Positions 25,149 through 39,057 of a stretch of 64,000 nucleotides of DNA are shown here, piece by piece; position 1 is the stretch's first letter; each line of letters opens with the position of its first letter. The position numbers were made by a program, and so were the translations under genes. The DNA comes from Parus major (lineage: Eukaryota > Chordata > Aves > Passeriformes > Paridae): assembly GCF_001522545.3 (NCBI RefSeq), contig NC_031770.1, positions 10,730,965 to 10,794,964 on the forward strand. The letters run 5' to 3'. Below the pieces are notes generated by a model that made no database searches, had not been told where the DNA came from, and worked only from the letters and a program-made list of their open reading frames with translations.

Positions 25149-28100
25149 AGTAGAGGGGCTCACTCAGGCAGCAGCTGCAGGCACCTCCAGAAGGGATGCA
25201 AATACCTCAAGGTGCAGACATACCTGAGGGATGCACCTGCCTGTGCCTCAGCAATTAGAGTAGGTGAAAGGGTAAGCAGGGAAGTGCATCTGTGGGGATG
25301 AGGTAGGCTAAGGTAAAATATGAATATTGGAAAAGGAGCGGAAGGAAACAAGGGGCCAAAATCACAATGGTTTGTGTGAATGCCTCCTCTTAGCTGCTGC
25401 TGTTGAGCACTTGAGAGCTGCAGGATCCTCCTCAGAGGCCCCACTGTCCCGTCAAACCTTAGAGCAAGGTTGTGCTGCTCAGGTTTGCAACAGGTACCTT
25501 GAAAAAGCTATCAAGCTTCATGTTCGGTGTGTTTGCAGGGAGAAGGCTGGCTTGGCACTAGGCATCCAAGGTAAAAGCAATGAGGAAAAAAGAATACTTC
25601 TAGCCTTGCCAAGAAAAATCACTTGTCTGGGAAAGGAAGAGCTAAATTGATCTGAATTTTCCTGCTATTCATCAGCGTTTTGGTGCCAAGGCAGTGCATG
25701 TGAGAGAGGAAAGAAAAAGGATAACATGAAGAGCTCCATATTTAATATTGTGTTAATCTCTTCCCTCCCAGCTAGAGCAGAGGTTTAAAAATCCTTTCCT
25801 GTACATGAGGGAAAATGTACTGATCTGTGTGAGTGTTATTATTTAGGGAAGAAAGATTTACCTTTCAGGAAGTCTGCAACCTGAACAAACCAATTTGGAG
25901 GCCTAAAGAAATTTAATTGAAGTTTGGGGTTGTCCGATTTATTTATTTATTTGTTTTTAGTTATCTCTTGCTTCACAGAAGACTCATTTTGCATTTTGAA
26001 GCAAACTTTCCTTCATTGGCTCTGGAAACTCAAGCAGGGGGGATGCATTTCAGGCCAAGTGTTTTGAGAAACCCTGCTAACAGCAACTGCGACAGAAGGT
26101 GAAGCAACAACACTTCAGCACCTCAACTTCTCCGTGAAAGCCTGTACGTTGGGAAGGTATATATTGTCAGGCAGCCTGTGCAACAGCTCTTTGCAAGTAA
26201 GGATTTGCTTCTAGCACCCCAGTTATGTGGTGGAAAATCCTGCAAAGGAGCAGGTGGAAGTGGCAAAGCCACGTGCCAGATTTGGACCTACAGCTCAATG
26301 TGATGGTGACCTCCCCGAACCCCCACGGGGAGCGGGGAGCAGTGCCTGCCCTCCAGTCCTGGCTGGGTGCAGTGCCCTTTGCTTGGTGGCATAAGTTTTA
26401 TTCATTTCTTTCTTTCTGAGCTTAGACTCATGGACTAATTAGAGGAGAACTGGTGAGCTCAGCTAACGCATTTGAACACGGGTAGCTTTAGGCTTGCATT
26501 TGGGTCATTAAAAATGAAGTGAAATTATGTTCTCTTTGCACCAGCTATTGTGAGTGGGGGCCTTGATTTGGCAGCAGTTTTCTCCCCAACACCACTGCAC
26601 TAATGACTTCCAGCACAGAAAGAGCAGTGTGTCATTAACGCAGCAGAGTGGTGGGAATCTGCTGTAGGCAAAGCGGGATCTGGGACAGAGCAGTTTATGT
26701 CACACCTGTAACAGAGCTGGGACTGACTGGCTGAGTTTAAACCCTTAGGATGCTGGAAGGCACCATGAGGGGAAGCCCTTCCCTCAGGGACACGCTCCCA
26801 AGGGTGTGGGAATGCTGCAGTGGGAGTGAAGTGGGTCTCCTGAGGGCCTCTTCTGCCTGCTGCTGTGTCCAAGCAGCCTGGGTGACCTCGATATTTGAGC
26901 AAGGTTTTCTTCATTGTTCTGTGGGACGTCTCTGCTGGCTGCAGGCAGGTTTTGGTTGAGCTGGAGCCCCTCAGTTTATAACGTGAAAGGCCGTAGAGAA
27001 AGGCTCCATCTCAAATTGGTCTAAACTCCAAATGCAGCATAGCTACGTATGCCAAAGCTGCTGGGGATGGCCTATAAAGATCATTTGGCTTGCCTCCCTG
27101 TGGGACAGAGGTTGTATATGTTTGTTGGTTGTCATTCCTACAACAGCAGAAACCGAGGAAATGTTAGGTTGAGGATTTCCCCCACAAGTCCCTTGCTGCA
27201 TTTTCTCCTCTCAGTGAAAGTGAGGAAAATTGGAAACTCCACAGAAGCATACCTGCTTTTCGTTAAAAAAGCTGGAGGAGGAAAAACCATACAGATTTAG
27301 AAGTGTTGTTGGTTTGTATTTTAGAGTAAATATCTGGTACAAAAGCAAATGTTCCCTTTTGCCTACTTCAGTCCCTGATGACAGAAACCTGCATTGCAAC
27401 ACTAAGAATGAGTGGTGACCTGCAGAGATTTACAATGCTGGGAGGGCCCTGGGCCATCGTCCTGCTGTGGGGGTGCAGTCACATTGCTCCAGGTTCCATT
27501 GAGAGGGAGGTGGAGGCTTGCTTGCATGCTGTGACGGTGGAAATGGCTCACATCTCTTGAGCTGCTGAACAAAATTACCTTCAATTTCTTCCTCAGTCCC
27601 TCTGTGCCTTGTAGCAATGCTCTCCAGTGATGGTTGCAACGCAGGCATAAATAAAATTTGGCATGCAGTGGGACTACACATACCTGGAGCCATAACTTAA
27701 TGAGTTAAATCAGAGCTTTTATTATCTAGTTTCTCATTGTCATCCAGTTTCTTCCATCTCTGTAGATAATTGATGTGGAGAATAGTTCTTGCCTTCTGGA
27801 AACTGGCTGCCTTTTGAAATGCTCCCATCAGAGATGCTTTATTCAGGCTTGTACTTCTTTTTTTTCCTCATTATCCTGTTAATAGGCCTGACTCCACCAA
27901 GTGGAGGAAGGGGAATGTACTGGCAGGGTACACGAGGCTGGTGTGCCTTTGCCTTGGAGATGTGGGCACCTGAGGCCTGGGGAGCAGCTCCTGCCGGGTG
28001 AAGGGAGGATAATTCCTCTTTCTGCCAGAAGAGCTGTAAGGTGGCTGCAGCCTACCCTTCCCTGGTAGAGGGAAGCCAGCTGAGCCACAACTGGGGCTGA

Positions 28101-30114
28101 AAATGCCTTTGGAGCTGGAGGGCTAATCCCCTGGACACTGCTCTGTTGGGAGACTCTACGGCTGCTCTTTCAGCAACGGAGCTCTTTGCTCCTCAAATCT
28201 CAAAAATCCCAGCTGCAAAGGCCGTGCATCTTTGAAGTCTAGAGGAGTAAAAAAGACTGCAGATAAACCTGAAGAGTTTTCCCCAGTAGCTAAACCCCTG
28301 GGCTATATCTGCTGAGATTGTCGAGAGAGGATCCAACAAATATTTGTAACAGATTTCTACCGAGGACGCCGCATATTCACATGAAAGAGCAGAGACGGCT
28401 GCTCCTGCAGCTGGGGAGGATGATCCTGCATGCAAATATCACTGTGCTCTTTTGGGGACAGCTCCTTTTCCTTTCCAGCCTCGTGCTTGGGCATATCTGC
28501 CTTTCTTTTCAGATCTGTCCTTCCACGTCCCCTGTGCCGTGCTTGGAGCACCCCGTGTTGGGCTGTGTCACGCAAGGCAGGGAGCAGTGTGCACTCACTG
28601 GGGGACAGAGGTAGCCAGGCTTCTGAGGCACGTGGAACGAGGGCTGGCAGCAAAGGGGCTCTCACATATGGCAGCAGGCATCAAGGTCTCTCCTCGCTCC
28701 ACCTACTCACCTCCCTGAGGTTGGAAAATCCTCCTCTGAGGTTGGAAAACCCCTTCTTTCTTCCCGCAGAGACCTCTTGTCCTTCATCATAGTGCCCCCG
28801 TTTCAAGCTCAGCCTTCCCTCTGTCCTGCCATTCCAGTTTCCTCTGCTCATCTTCTGCGTGATGATCTCAGTGTTGGGAAACTTGTGCCCTGCCTCAGAC
28901 CATGGGTCATCCTGCCTTAAAATGTGCTCTGGGTACCTGCACAGGTGAAATGCTGCTCCTGGCTTGGCCTTGCAGGCTCCCTGCAGAGGGGACTGGTGTC
29001 GGTCAGGCCCAGTCCCCAGATGTCACAAATGAATAAATGAGCTGTGTTTTACCGGGAGATAAATCAGGATACCCCGGCGGCCTCTGCGGTGGGGATGTGC
29101 AGCGGTGCATGTGCGTCCAGCCTGCTGCTGGGAATGCACCAGCACTGGTTAGATAAGCCCAGCAGTGCCCTCTGATGCAGCCCACACAGTAACAGCCAGC
29201 ACAAATAATAACCACCAGCAAAACCCCCCTGTTGGGGGGGGTTCTGTTTCAAACTATGGTTCTCAAGCCTGTGTGTCCTTATTTGCCGTCGCTGCAAAGA
29301 GGTTTGCTGTGTCCAGTGGTTGTTCCCAGCCTGGGAACTCACCTCTGGCTGTGTCACAGCTGGCTGGTGTGACACTGAGAGAGATACAGCATTTGGCACT
29401 GAGAGAGACCAGCGTGTGGCTGGTCAGTGGTTTTGTGATCACGCCCTGTGAGATACAGCCTGAGTTACAGAAAGAGAAACTAAGAAAGGTTGGTATTGAA
29501 ATAGAAGTGCTTCTCATGGTTTTGACACCCCATATGGCAGGGACATATGCAGAAATGAATTTGCTGCTGTTTGCTTAATAACAATAAGCAGGTTGGGACA
29601 GTATGTTAGGTCTCACAAAAGGAAAGGCAACTTTTCGGTTATAATCTCTATTTCATAATTGAGAGGTTTGCTGCTGCTTTCTTGAAATTCAGCTGCAAGT
29701 AGTGGGAAAGCATTCAACTGCAATGAAAAGGAAAGGCTGCCCCAGAGGCACATGCCTGTCAGAATGCTCCATGAGATGTCCTGTGCAGAGGCTGATGTCT
29801 TGATGAGGACCAAGCACTGTGAGCTCCAGCTCAAGGCTTATACATGTTGGCAATCTCACTTGACTGGCTTGAGATTAACATTATGGGTGAGCTGTTAGAA
29901 GCCTACATGCAGCAGGCTGAGAGCAGGAATGCCAGCTCCTGGCTTTTGAGCACGGTGCCATCTCCGTGGTGAGCAGCAGAGTCTCGACGAGAAAAGGCTT
30001 TTAATATCACAGGGTCAAAGCTGTTGATTCTTCAGGGGCCATGAACCTGTTCTTCCCCCCCATAAGAAAATCCTGCAATGCTGTTTTTCAGGCCTGCCTG
30101 GTTTTAAACATACA
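25149..30114. other. Intron 2 segment, no gene seen
   Basis: No coding similarity. A 20-21-base tandem duplication (unit containing CTGAGGTTGGAAAA) lies at 28711-28751. A G run is present at 29234-29241. Otherwise this looks like unique intronic DNA. Confidence 0.6.
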
Positions 30115-30303
30115 TCATAGAACCGTAGAATCATAGAATGATTTACTTTGGAAGGGACCTTAAAGATCACCTCAGTCCTACCCTCCTGCTGTGGGCAGGG
30201 ACACCTTCCACTAGAGCAAGTTGCTCAGAGCCCCATCCAGCCTGGCCTTGGACACTTCCAGGGATGGGCAGCCACAGCTTCTCTGGACAACCTGTTCCTG
30301 TCA
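30115..30303 (-). repeat. CR1 LINE, 3' end, minus orientation
   Basis: The left edge carries CATAGAA/CGTAGAA/CATAGAA octamer-like units, the complement of the CR1 3' terminal (ATTCTRTG)n. The classic CR1 3' region follows, recognisable by GGAAGGGACCTTAAAGATCA, CAGGGACACCTTCCACTAGA and CAGAGCCCCATCCAGCCTGG. It ends near CAACCTGTTCCTGT, so this is a typical 5'-truncated copy of about 190 bases. It holds no coding capacity. Confidence 0.95.
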
Positions 30304-33300
30304 GCAGATGCTTAGGTAGAAGCAGAGGAGGGCAACAAGGAAACACCTCCATCCCACCCATGCCCCAGGGTGCGAGGAAGGACCTTGTGCTCTGCTGAAT
30401 GTGGAAGCACCTGTGAGTGAAGCTCTGCAGTTCATGTCCTGCTGCTGCAGAAGGACGTGTGGTGGGAGTTCTTAAAAAAAAATAGAGTAAAATGGGGACT
30501 TTTGCAATCAGAAGAACTCCTTCAGAAAGAATAAGTCATAGTCACTAGTAGAGTCTGAATCAATGCATTTCTCAATGCCTGGTGATTTTCTAGGTCCCTT
30601 TTCACGCAGGAGTTGGTTTTGCTGTCATTTTTTGCCAGCCTGCATACCAGAAAACACCATTCCTGTGTTCTTGTGTCTTGTAAAATGCCCTGCCTCTGCC
30701 TGGCAGTGCTTTCCTGCAGGAGTGCAGGGGGTCACCCCATAACTTTGCTGGAGTTAGCAGCGCTTTATGATTCCCACCTGCTGTCACAGGCACACGAGGC
30801 TGGGGGACGTCTCTGAGCATTTAGAGAATCTGCGCCCTGCCGTACACGTGGCTGTGAGTGTGACATGCTGAGACATCCCTGGGAGAGCAGAGCTCTTAAT
30901 GCAACAGCGTGACAATCATACTTCAAAGCTAATTGACGGTACGGGCTTGCTAATTTTACAGAGGTTAATGGATCTTCTTGGAGTGTATGAGGAGTGCTGG
31001 GGACTTAGCATCTTTTTCTCCCCCATGGAGTTCTTTGACCATATATAGCCAAGGTATCAACTTACAGGCCTGGGATTTCAGCTTTCTGTTTAGATTTCAG
31101 ATGAAAGGCTGCAGTTGGAAGTGATTGTTATAAATATTTCCTGCTATCTGGTAGCAGGCTGACTTCAGCCCCATCCAAGGAATTCACCAGAATTATCCTT
31201 TACAAAACTGCAATGAAAAGGCCGCTCCTGGCGGAGGCCGGTGGATGGAGCGACCACCCCAGTGGGATGGAGGGGCAGCACGTACCAGAGAGCTCACCAG
31301 GGGCTGGAGTCCTGGGTGAGGGACTCACCAGGGCTGCTTTGGCACTCCTGACCCTGCCTGGTTGCTCTCTCCTTGCTGGCTGGGTGCTGCTGGCCAAGGC
31401 ACTGCTGCAGTAGCCAGGGCTGGGCCAGTTCACAGAATCTGGGGGTTCAAGCGCATCCCGAGGCTCACAAAGGAGATGGAAAGGTGCAAAGGGCAGCCTG
31501 CTGCTCTCACAGGGCACAGGAGGTGGGATTGGCACTCTTCACTTTGCAGGAGCCAAAAGATTCACCTGGGCTCTGCTCTCTGTTGGCCACCTCTCAAAGC
31601 AATGAGTTTGCAGCGGAAGGAAGTGTAAAATGTGGATTTTTGTCATCCAAATGCTCGGAGTAACAGGGATGAAAAGTGCTGTCACCCTGCCCAGGACTCT
31701 TCCTTTTTCATTTTTCCCTTTATCTCTCACCTATCTCTTTGAATCTCTTCATGTATCAAAAACCCACATCAAGCCAGCCAGAGCTGCTGCTACATGCAGT
31801 AGGGCTAAAAAAAAAAATAAAAATACAGCCAGATCAGTTAGAAATCCTGACTCCCAGGGCCCCTTAAAATTTGTGACACAGAAATGCTGCGCAGTTGTGC
31901 AATTTAGTGCCTCTGAAGAAGAATAAATTTGCTTTAAAAAAAAATCCATCAGCATATTGCATATATTTATAGTTAGCTGCAAGCCTTTCCAGTGAGAACT
32001 TTTAGAATTTATTTTAAATTAAAGTGACTAGCATGACATACCAGTACTTAGCCTTTTAACAAAAACATTTTAGTCGTATAAATACAGTTGCTATTATTAA
32101 ACTCTAGGGAAAGCCAGCAAGCTGCTCCAAATAACATCCCTCTGGCCCTGCCTGTCCAAGCTCTTCTGTTCATACCCAGAACCAAGACACTCAAACACCT
32201 GGTTGGAGATCAGGGGTCCACTTTACTTTCTGTTCCCTTGGTGGCTTTTTAAGCTTGTTTTAAACTTTGTTTCCACTTTCTCTTCTTTATTCCTTTCTCC
32301 ATTCCATTATGCTACTCCTTATACTCTTTTTCCTTTTCCTTTAGACTTTTTTACCTTTTTCCTCCCCCTCTCTCATTACCAGGGAAGCCAAATTCTCCCT
32401 GGCCTGTCTGAAAGCATCCTGAAACCTGTTTTCTAAATCAGTTGCTGGGACTGACTTTGAGGACATCACAAGTTGCCCTCTGGGTTAGCAGGGAGTAAGG
32501 CTACTTCTGTGCATTTTAAAAATGCCTGTAAATGAGATTTTAGAGAATTTCTGTCCGCTTACCCTGTCTGTATTTACATCTTTCAGAGGTGCCAAGTGTG
32601 AGCAAGTTTTGATGCTCCAAACACCAGACACGTTGCTGACAGAGTGGTGGGCAGATTTTGACTGTGACCAGCACAGTGCAGGGAGGACCTCCTTTTTGGG
32701 GACCCCTCCCCACCAAAGAGCTGTCTGTAGTTAAAAACCAGGCAACCAGTGGCTGGGATTATTCCCATCTCCTCCACGTTAGTCTTCACCCAGCTCATTT
32801 CCAAACAAAAGCTGAGCAGCTATTCCTCACACAGCTTTTAAGCCTGTGTGGCTGCTAAGAGAGGGAGGATGCAATAAATCATCCAGTCAATTAACAAGGG
32901 ACTTTCTCCTTATTTGTAACCTCCTTTCAAAGCAAATGAGTATGACTGGTAATGAAAGGAAACATATGCAATAGTTTAAAAATAGGTGTCTGAGGCCAGT
33001 GGGGGAAATCTTTGCCCTGCTGCGTGTGGCATCTCCAGTTTGCCTGTATCACCTCTCACTCACTCTCTCCCTGCGCCCACAGTAGCTCATTCCTTCAGGT
33101 GATGGAGCAGCATTTCCACATCCAATGCCACGCCAGCACCATCCCACTCACAGGAATCTGCAGACTTTCTAGAAACCTAAACCCCCCCCATAGATCTTGC
33201 CCTTGCAGATGGGAAATGGAGGCAGAGGGGTCTGGGGGCAGCCTGCAGCGTTGTAACAACTCCCCTGCCAGCCCAGGGGCTTTGGGCTGAGCTCTTAGAA

Positions 33301-34798
33301 ATTCAGCAGCCCACAGGTGGGACTTGGGTCTGCTGGGAGGAGAAAAACAGCAGTTGTGTCCTATTCACAGCCTCCTCTGGCTGGCTCCAGTCTCCTGAGG
33401 GAAACCAGCAGACCTTCCCAGAGTTTCTAATGTACTTTAGCATTTGCTGGGCTGAAAGGCTGGCTGCAGCTCTATACACTGCATTTCAAACCTGGAATAG
33501 AACCTCATGTGTTTGGGACATAGTTTTGGGGGTTTTTTTTGAATAATTCCTTGAGGTCTTTCATATTCCTTAACCCCTAGTCAATTCTGTGTCCCTTAAT
33601 GTGCATTATAAGGGAAAACCAGGACAGCTGCTCCTGGCTTGGAGGTCCTGATCCGTGTACCTGAGAGACACAGAGCTCTCCAAAAATGTAAGAGCATTGA
33701 TCTGATGGCCCAAACAAAGGCACATCTGGTCAGGCTGGATGGACAGGATACTACACACCACGAACGTGGTATCATTGTCCAAAACAGTGTGGGTCCATGG
33801 TGTTCACCTGCAAAGCCAGGATTTTCTGTCTATGACAGATAGTGGAAGTAGGAAAGCTTAAGATTTTAGCATTTATCTTCCTCTCCAGCATGAGAAATTG
33901 AGAGGTATCAGGAATGTTCTCTGAATGTTAATTTCTCCTTATTCCAGGTTTTCCTTTTTCTTTTTTTTTAACCTTTCTTAATTCTGACAGTTTAAAGGAC
34001 TCTAAGAGTTTTGCTTCAGAATTAAAAGCAGAGAGTCTTAGTTGTACTTTGAGAATAGCTGAAACTTTGCCATTATGGGGCAGTGATTCCCTCTGTCCCT
34101 GTCTGAGCTGGTCACTTGCAATGAATTGCTTTTTCCCAGGTCAGCAGCACCCAGCTGCTCACACTCCTCTGCTCCCCTTCTCACCAGGGCCTGGCAGTGC
34201 TGCTGCCAGCACGGTTAGGGCAGTAACCCATAATAACCAGGAAAAAGGCAAAACCACTCAAGTCTGGGGGGAAAAAAATCATTTAATCCCTGTAACAATC
34301 ATTTTATTGTTGAGTTTGGGTTTTGGGTTGTTATTTTTTTTTTTAGCCTGGAGGTTTTCTGATGGTCCAAGAGATTAAAAAAAAATGTCTTTCTGCCATA
34401 TCTGTAGCTACCAAAGCAATTGCATTGTTTGTAAACTGTGTGGTAATGGGCATGTGTAGAGCTGTGGTGCAGAAAGCAGAGCTAAATCTGGCCAAGGGTG
34501 CCAGGCAATATGCAGTGCAGAAGTAATGATAATTAATAGTATGTGTTGACTTAGGCTGATAATGCCCCAGAGCTTTCGTGCCCTGTATCTCACCAGCGGG
34601 AAGCGGCCGCTCTGTGCAGAAGACAAATACCTTGTAACCAGGAAACTGCCCGTGCCTGGGCTTTCCAGGGCTGGATTGACCTTGGAGACAGCGTTTCCCC
34701 AGGCCAGAGCCTTTGGGGCACACCCTGACCAGACCCCAGGGCAGGGGATGCGAGCTTGCATCTCCAGAGGATGGCGGAACCGTGCTCGCGCACGACGC
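30304..34798. other. Intron 2 segment with possible regulatory patches
   Basis: No gene seen. Two repeat-free AT-rich patches, about 30880-31000 (containing GCTAATTGACG and GCTAATTTTAC) and about 31960-32110 (with TTTAAATTAAAGTGACTAGC), look like conserved non-coding sequence but cannot be proven so from one genome. A pyrimidine-rich stretch runs at 32270-32390. A CpG-retaining patch at about 34590-34800, including a NotI site at 34603-34610, leads directly into the hairpin at 34799. Confidence 0.5.
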
Positions 34799-34839
34799 AA
34801 TAATTAACTCCCCAGTTGGCCTCTGGGAAGTTAATTATT
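34799..34839. repeat. Inverted repeat with 17-bp arms (TTAATTA hairpin)
   Basis: Left arm 34799-34815 (AATAATTAACTCCCCAG) pairs with right arm 34823-34839 (CTGGGAAGTTAATTATT) with a single mismatch across a 7-base loop. Each arm contains the palindromic homeodomain core TTAATTA or TAATTAA. It could be a cruciform, a paired homeobox site or a transposon terminus. No flanking target duplication was seen. Confidence 0.85.
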
Positions 34840-37800
34840 CCCATAACCAGAGATAATCAGTGCTGGGCCCTGCTCATGGAGAGAAATGCCAGGTGATCTG
34901 GTGAAATATTAAGTAGGAAAAGTTATAATCTGAATTTCGTAGTCCCTCGTTGAAGAGAGAGAAAAGAAATTTAACTGAAAAGATACAAAACCTCAGAGTA
35001 TTGAAATAAACCAATGCTAGATAAATCCAGGAAAAATCCCTAAACCAACCCAAAACCTGGAATCATCACCTTTTCTTTGTTTTCTGGCTCTTACTCAATC
35101 TTTACAAACAGGACCATGTGTGACTGTCAAGGCCCTGGGAGGGGTGGGGAAGAAATTCTTTATTTACTTTTTTCTTTTAACATCTCTTTTTCTACTCACC
35201 ATCTTTCCCAGAATTCCCTGAGTTTATGGGAAGAAATCTCTGATATGGCAAATGAAAAGCAAAACCACGGCTACAGTAACTTGAATTTCAGTATGTAGAA
35301 AACTGTTTAGCAAAGAAAATTAAGGCAACAGTTGTTCTTCCCCTTCATTTTTTGACAGTTTTGAGAAATTAATGAAATGCTGAAAGTCAAAGAAGTTGGT
35401 AGGAATCTGTAACAGTGAAGATGTAAAGTAATGGCAGGGAAATAGGAATAATAATAATGATAATAATAATGATAATAATAATGATGATAATAATAATAAT
35501 AATAATAATAGGATTTAAAAAGAACACTGAAAATAATACTGTAAAAATTAGTCAGGGGAAATGTGGTACTCAAACATTTTGTTTGAAGACTAGAGAGGGC
35601 TTGGCATTTTCAGAAAATAGTTCCAAGGTAAGTTTTGGGTGGGGAAAAAACTTCTAGCAAGATATTTTTGGGCGGGTCTGATAGTAAATTTTATTTTTCT
35701 AAGGAGAATTGTGGACTTTTAGAGGAAATAAAGAGATTTTCCTTAAGCCAGAGCTGCAAGTGGCCTCCACTCAAATGTAGTGATTCATGCTGCCTTGTTT
35801 AAGGATCTGAGATGCCTTATATTCAAAAGGAAAACTGGGAAAAGCTCCAACCATAAGGGCAATTAGTACTTCAGATGTGAAATTCAGAGCCAAAATTTTC
35901 ACAAACAAAGGTATTTCTCGTTGTTGGGCACTACTTCTCATACCATGTGAGCTGGAATTCCAGTTGGTAAAACAAGCAGCTAAAATGTCACCTAACATAT
36001 TTAGAAAAATGAACGTATTGCACAAGGTGATTTTAAGGGGTTATGCCAAACACCAGCATGCAACTTAACATCATCAGAGCTCAGGAAATATCACCTGCAA
36101 TATCACCATTGGCATTGCTTGGTGAAAGCTTTCATAAAGATTTCTCCAGCTATCCATCTAGGCCTGGAGAAGGCCTCTGAGGGGCACTTTTTGGCAGCAG
36201 AGAGCTGTTTCTTCTGTTTTCATTGCAGGACTCTCAACTTAGCAGTTGAAATCTCCCAAACCTGCTCTGTAAGAGATGGAGGACACAACCACAGAAGCAG
36301 CACAAGTGCCTTTTTCCTTCTGGATATTTAACAAGAAGTGACTAAAAACCTGTGCTTGCGAGCAGGGCACTAAATAGCTAAGAATTGCAGTAGTTATAGC
36401 GGGAGGAATTGATTTTTATTTTGTTACTTAGACTTGTAAGCAAGTTTCTTTAGTGCCCATGGAACTAAAGGATCATTTGGGGACTTGGGGTTTCTTTTAA
36501 GAAACACCATATTGAGGATAGGTGATTGGTCAGGCACCCAATGGGCTGCTGTCATGACAGGCCTTAGGAAGTGCTATCATTGGTTTTCTCAAGTTGAAAA
36601 CAACCAAAATCGCTTTTGTTGCAGAGTGAGTGGTTTGGATCCTATTTTCCCACTGCAAATTGTACTTTGCAGACTAAAAAAGACATGAGAAATAGAAGTG
36701 ACTGATTTTTCCATTCCTTAAGCTGCCTCCATGTGGGTTGATTGCTCAGGGGATTTCAAGGCAGACTGAAACACAGACAAACGCTGGCTTCGTGTACGCT
36801 CTTAAATATTGCTGTGTTTTGAATTTTATTAGAAACTTGGCAGGCTTCTGCTTGAGCTCTAACTGCCTTTTCTGCCTTCAGTTTATCAGCTACCATAATT
36901 TTAGATGCACAGTCACAGTGTGCAAGCGTGTAGCCCAGCACGCATGAGCGAGGGAAGCACTCTAAAAACATGTCTGGTTAAAGTACTTGTCGAATTAGTA
37001 GCTGTCAGCCAGGATGAATTAGACCCAAAATGGTACATGCACAAGTGAGGAAACACGTTCTCCAGCATGCCTTGTGCCATCAGTCCTGCTGTGCTTGGAC
37101 TGGGAGCTTAACCCAGGAAAAAGGCAGGATCTTCTCTCACTCGTGTTGTCGGAGCTCTGCCTGAAGACACCTTGGGCCTATGTACTCGAGGGGTTGCGTA
37201 TTCAAAGGAGAGGATGTGATAAAGCCATACATCTGTCAGAAAGTAAACACAGCCTCGTGATCTTTCTGAGCTGACTGCAGCTCTAAATCCTGACGATGAG
37301 GCAGCCATAATTCCTTGTGCGAGACGCTGAAGGCAGATGCACAAATCCTGGTTTAACAGGGAAAGCAGGTGTTTTTCCATTGCTCCAGAGAAGCGTTCGA
37401 CTTGTGAAATCAGTGCCCTCTGTTTAGTTTTTCTGCAGTTTGTCCTGTCCAGAGTCCAAAATGCAGGATGGCAAGTGCTCCTGGGTCTGGCTGATAGGTC
37501 TCACAAACCTGGAGGGATGTGGAAGACAAGAGCAATTTGGGAAGAAGGGATGGGTGCAAAACCCTTGCAGAAGGAACACAATTCTTTGGAGCAGCACCAG
37601 CCCTCAACACTTTGATGACCAAAAAAGCAGGAGAGAATAAAAGCTGATTGATAAGTGATAATGCTATTAATGTGACGAGATGCTTTCTTGAGCATGGTCC
37701 AGCACACTTAAGAGTCATTGACAGCTTGTCACCTGCAAGGGAGATGTTTGTGGTCTCTGTCAGTGCAAGAGGAGGAAATTCCCTCCTCAGTTTTGCTTCC

Positions 37801-39057
37801 CACATGAAGAGATCCTGTGCTGGCTGGTGTGCAGACCCTCCACTTGTAAGGAACTGAGATTCCCACCTCAGAGGTGGGGACACAGTTGTTCTTTAGGGCT
37901 CTGCAACACAGGGCTGCCTTGGGGACAGCAAGGGCTTTGCCTGGCGTGGCTGGCACAGCTCTCTGAAGCAGAAGTTTCATCACACCACAGGGAAACACCA
38001 GGGAAATAAGCCAGGCTTCCAGGTAGTCTATCAAACGCCCACATCACCCAGTCTCAAGGTGGAGTGATAATGAAGACGACGTGGGGAAAGGCAATCTGTA
38101 CCCAGGGAGGTTTTCATAAGTGAAATTGAAAATAAATCACTGCAGACGTGATGGCTCATGCCAGCTCTCATCCATGCTCATCCCCTCCCTCTGCTTTCCT
38201 TTCCATTTGCTAATTCCTCTGCTGCAATGCACTGTTATCCTGCTTTACTACCCAGCTGGGATAGTCTCTGAATCTGCCTTGTAGAGGAGCTACACAGGCA
38301 CAAATCGACCATCTCAGCCTGGGAGAATAAATGAGGAAATGAGAACTGGAGAGCCTGATAAATTTGATGTTGCAGAATTAGGTGTACTGAACTGATGAAC
38401 AGCACAGCCCACAGCACTCTGGCATATTTCTGTGACCCCTTGAAACTGAAAGCCCACTGTCATGGTGCCAAAAATCAGCCCCCCAGAAAGGAGGGCTCCA
38501 TGGCCTGCCCCTCCCCTCCCATCATTCCAGAGAAGTTAAAGCAAGGTCTGGCAAAGCAGCTGTGTGCTGGAGACCTTGTGAGATGTGGCTCAGAATAGAA
38601 ACGTTCTGCCTCACCACAGCCCCCTTGGAAGCCATCTTTCAGCCAGAAGGGGTCTGTTCCCATCTCCTTACTGACAATCCCCCAGCTGTAGAGCAGAAGC
38701 CAGGGTTTACAAACTTCCCTGGGTAGTTTTTGTGTTCTTGGGTGAAGGGCAGCTGTTCTTGCCTTGTTTTTTGCCATCAGAGATGTGGATCTTTGCTTTG
38801 GAGCAGATGGATAAAGGCAGCAAAATGCAGATGTTTCATGATGGTGAATTTGGAGGGAAGGCTGGACTGTGCTTTATCTTCCCATGCTTTGGGAAGCCAG
38901 ACTGCACCCTAGGCCCAGCTTGGTGTGCTCCTGGTGTCACATCCAGCCAGCCTGGCTTGCACAACTGTGCCTTATACTGCTCTGTGGCACGGTGAAAAAC
39001 AATCCTTTGGAGTTTAAAACCATCTCTGGGTAGTGCTGAGCCATACAGTTGTTGCTT
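34840..39057. other. Intron 2 segment, no gene seen
   Basis: AT-richer, unique-looking intron with one trinucleotide microsatellite at 35447. About 36780-36960 is repeat-free and has scattered retained CpGs; it might be conserved but shows no coding signal. All frames are short and without family resemblance. Confidence 0.6.
35447..35510. repeat. (AAT)n microsatellite with ATG interruptions
   Basis: About 64 bases of AAT/ATA repeats, broken four times by GAT units. It is a likely polymorphic locus. The translated runs of Ile, Met or Tyr in overlapping frames are artefacts of the repeat. Confidence 0.97.

Noticed and set aside
24747..25163. 138-codon minus-strand frame
   Set aside because: It lies within the solo LTR, which is non-coding.
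26750..26830. Possible retroposon from GGAAGCCCTTCCCTCAGGGA-like text
   Set aside because: It superficially resembles CR1 wording, but no continuous match to the CR1 3' end could be traced.
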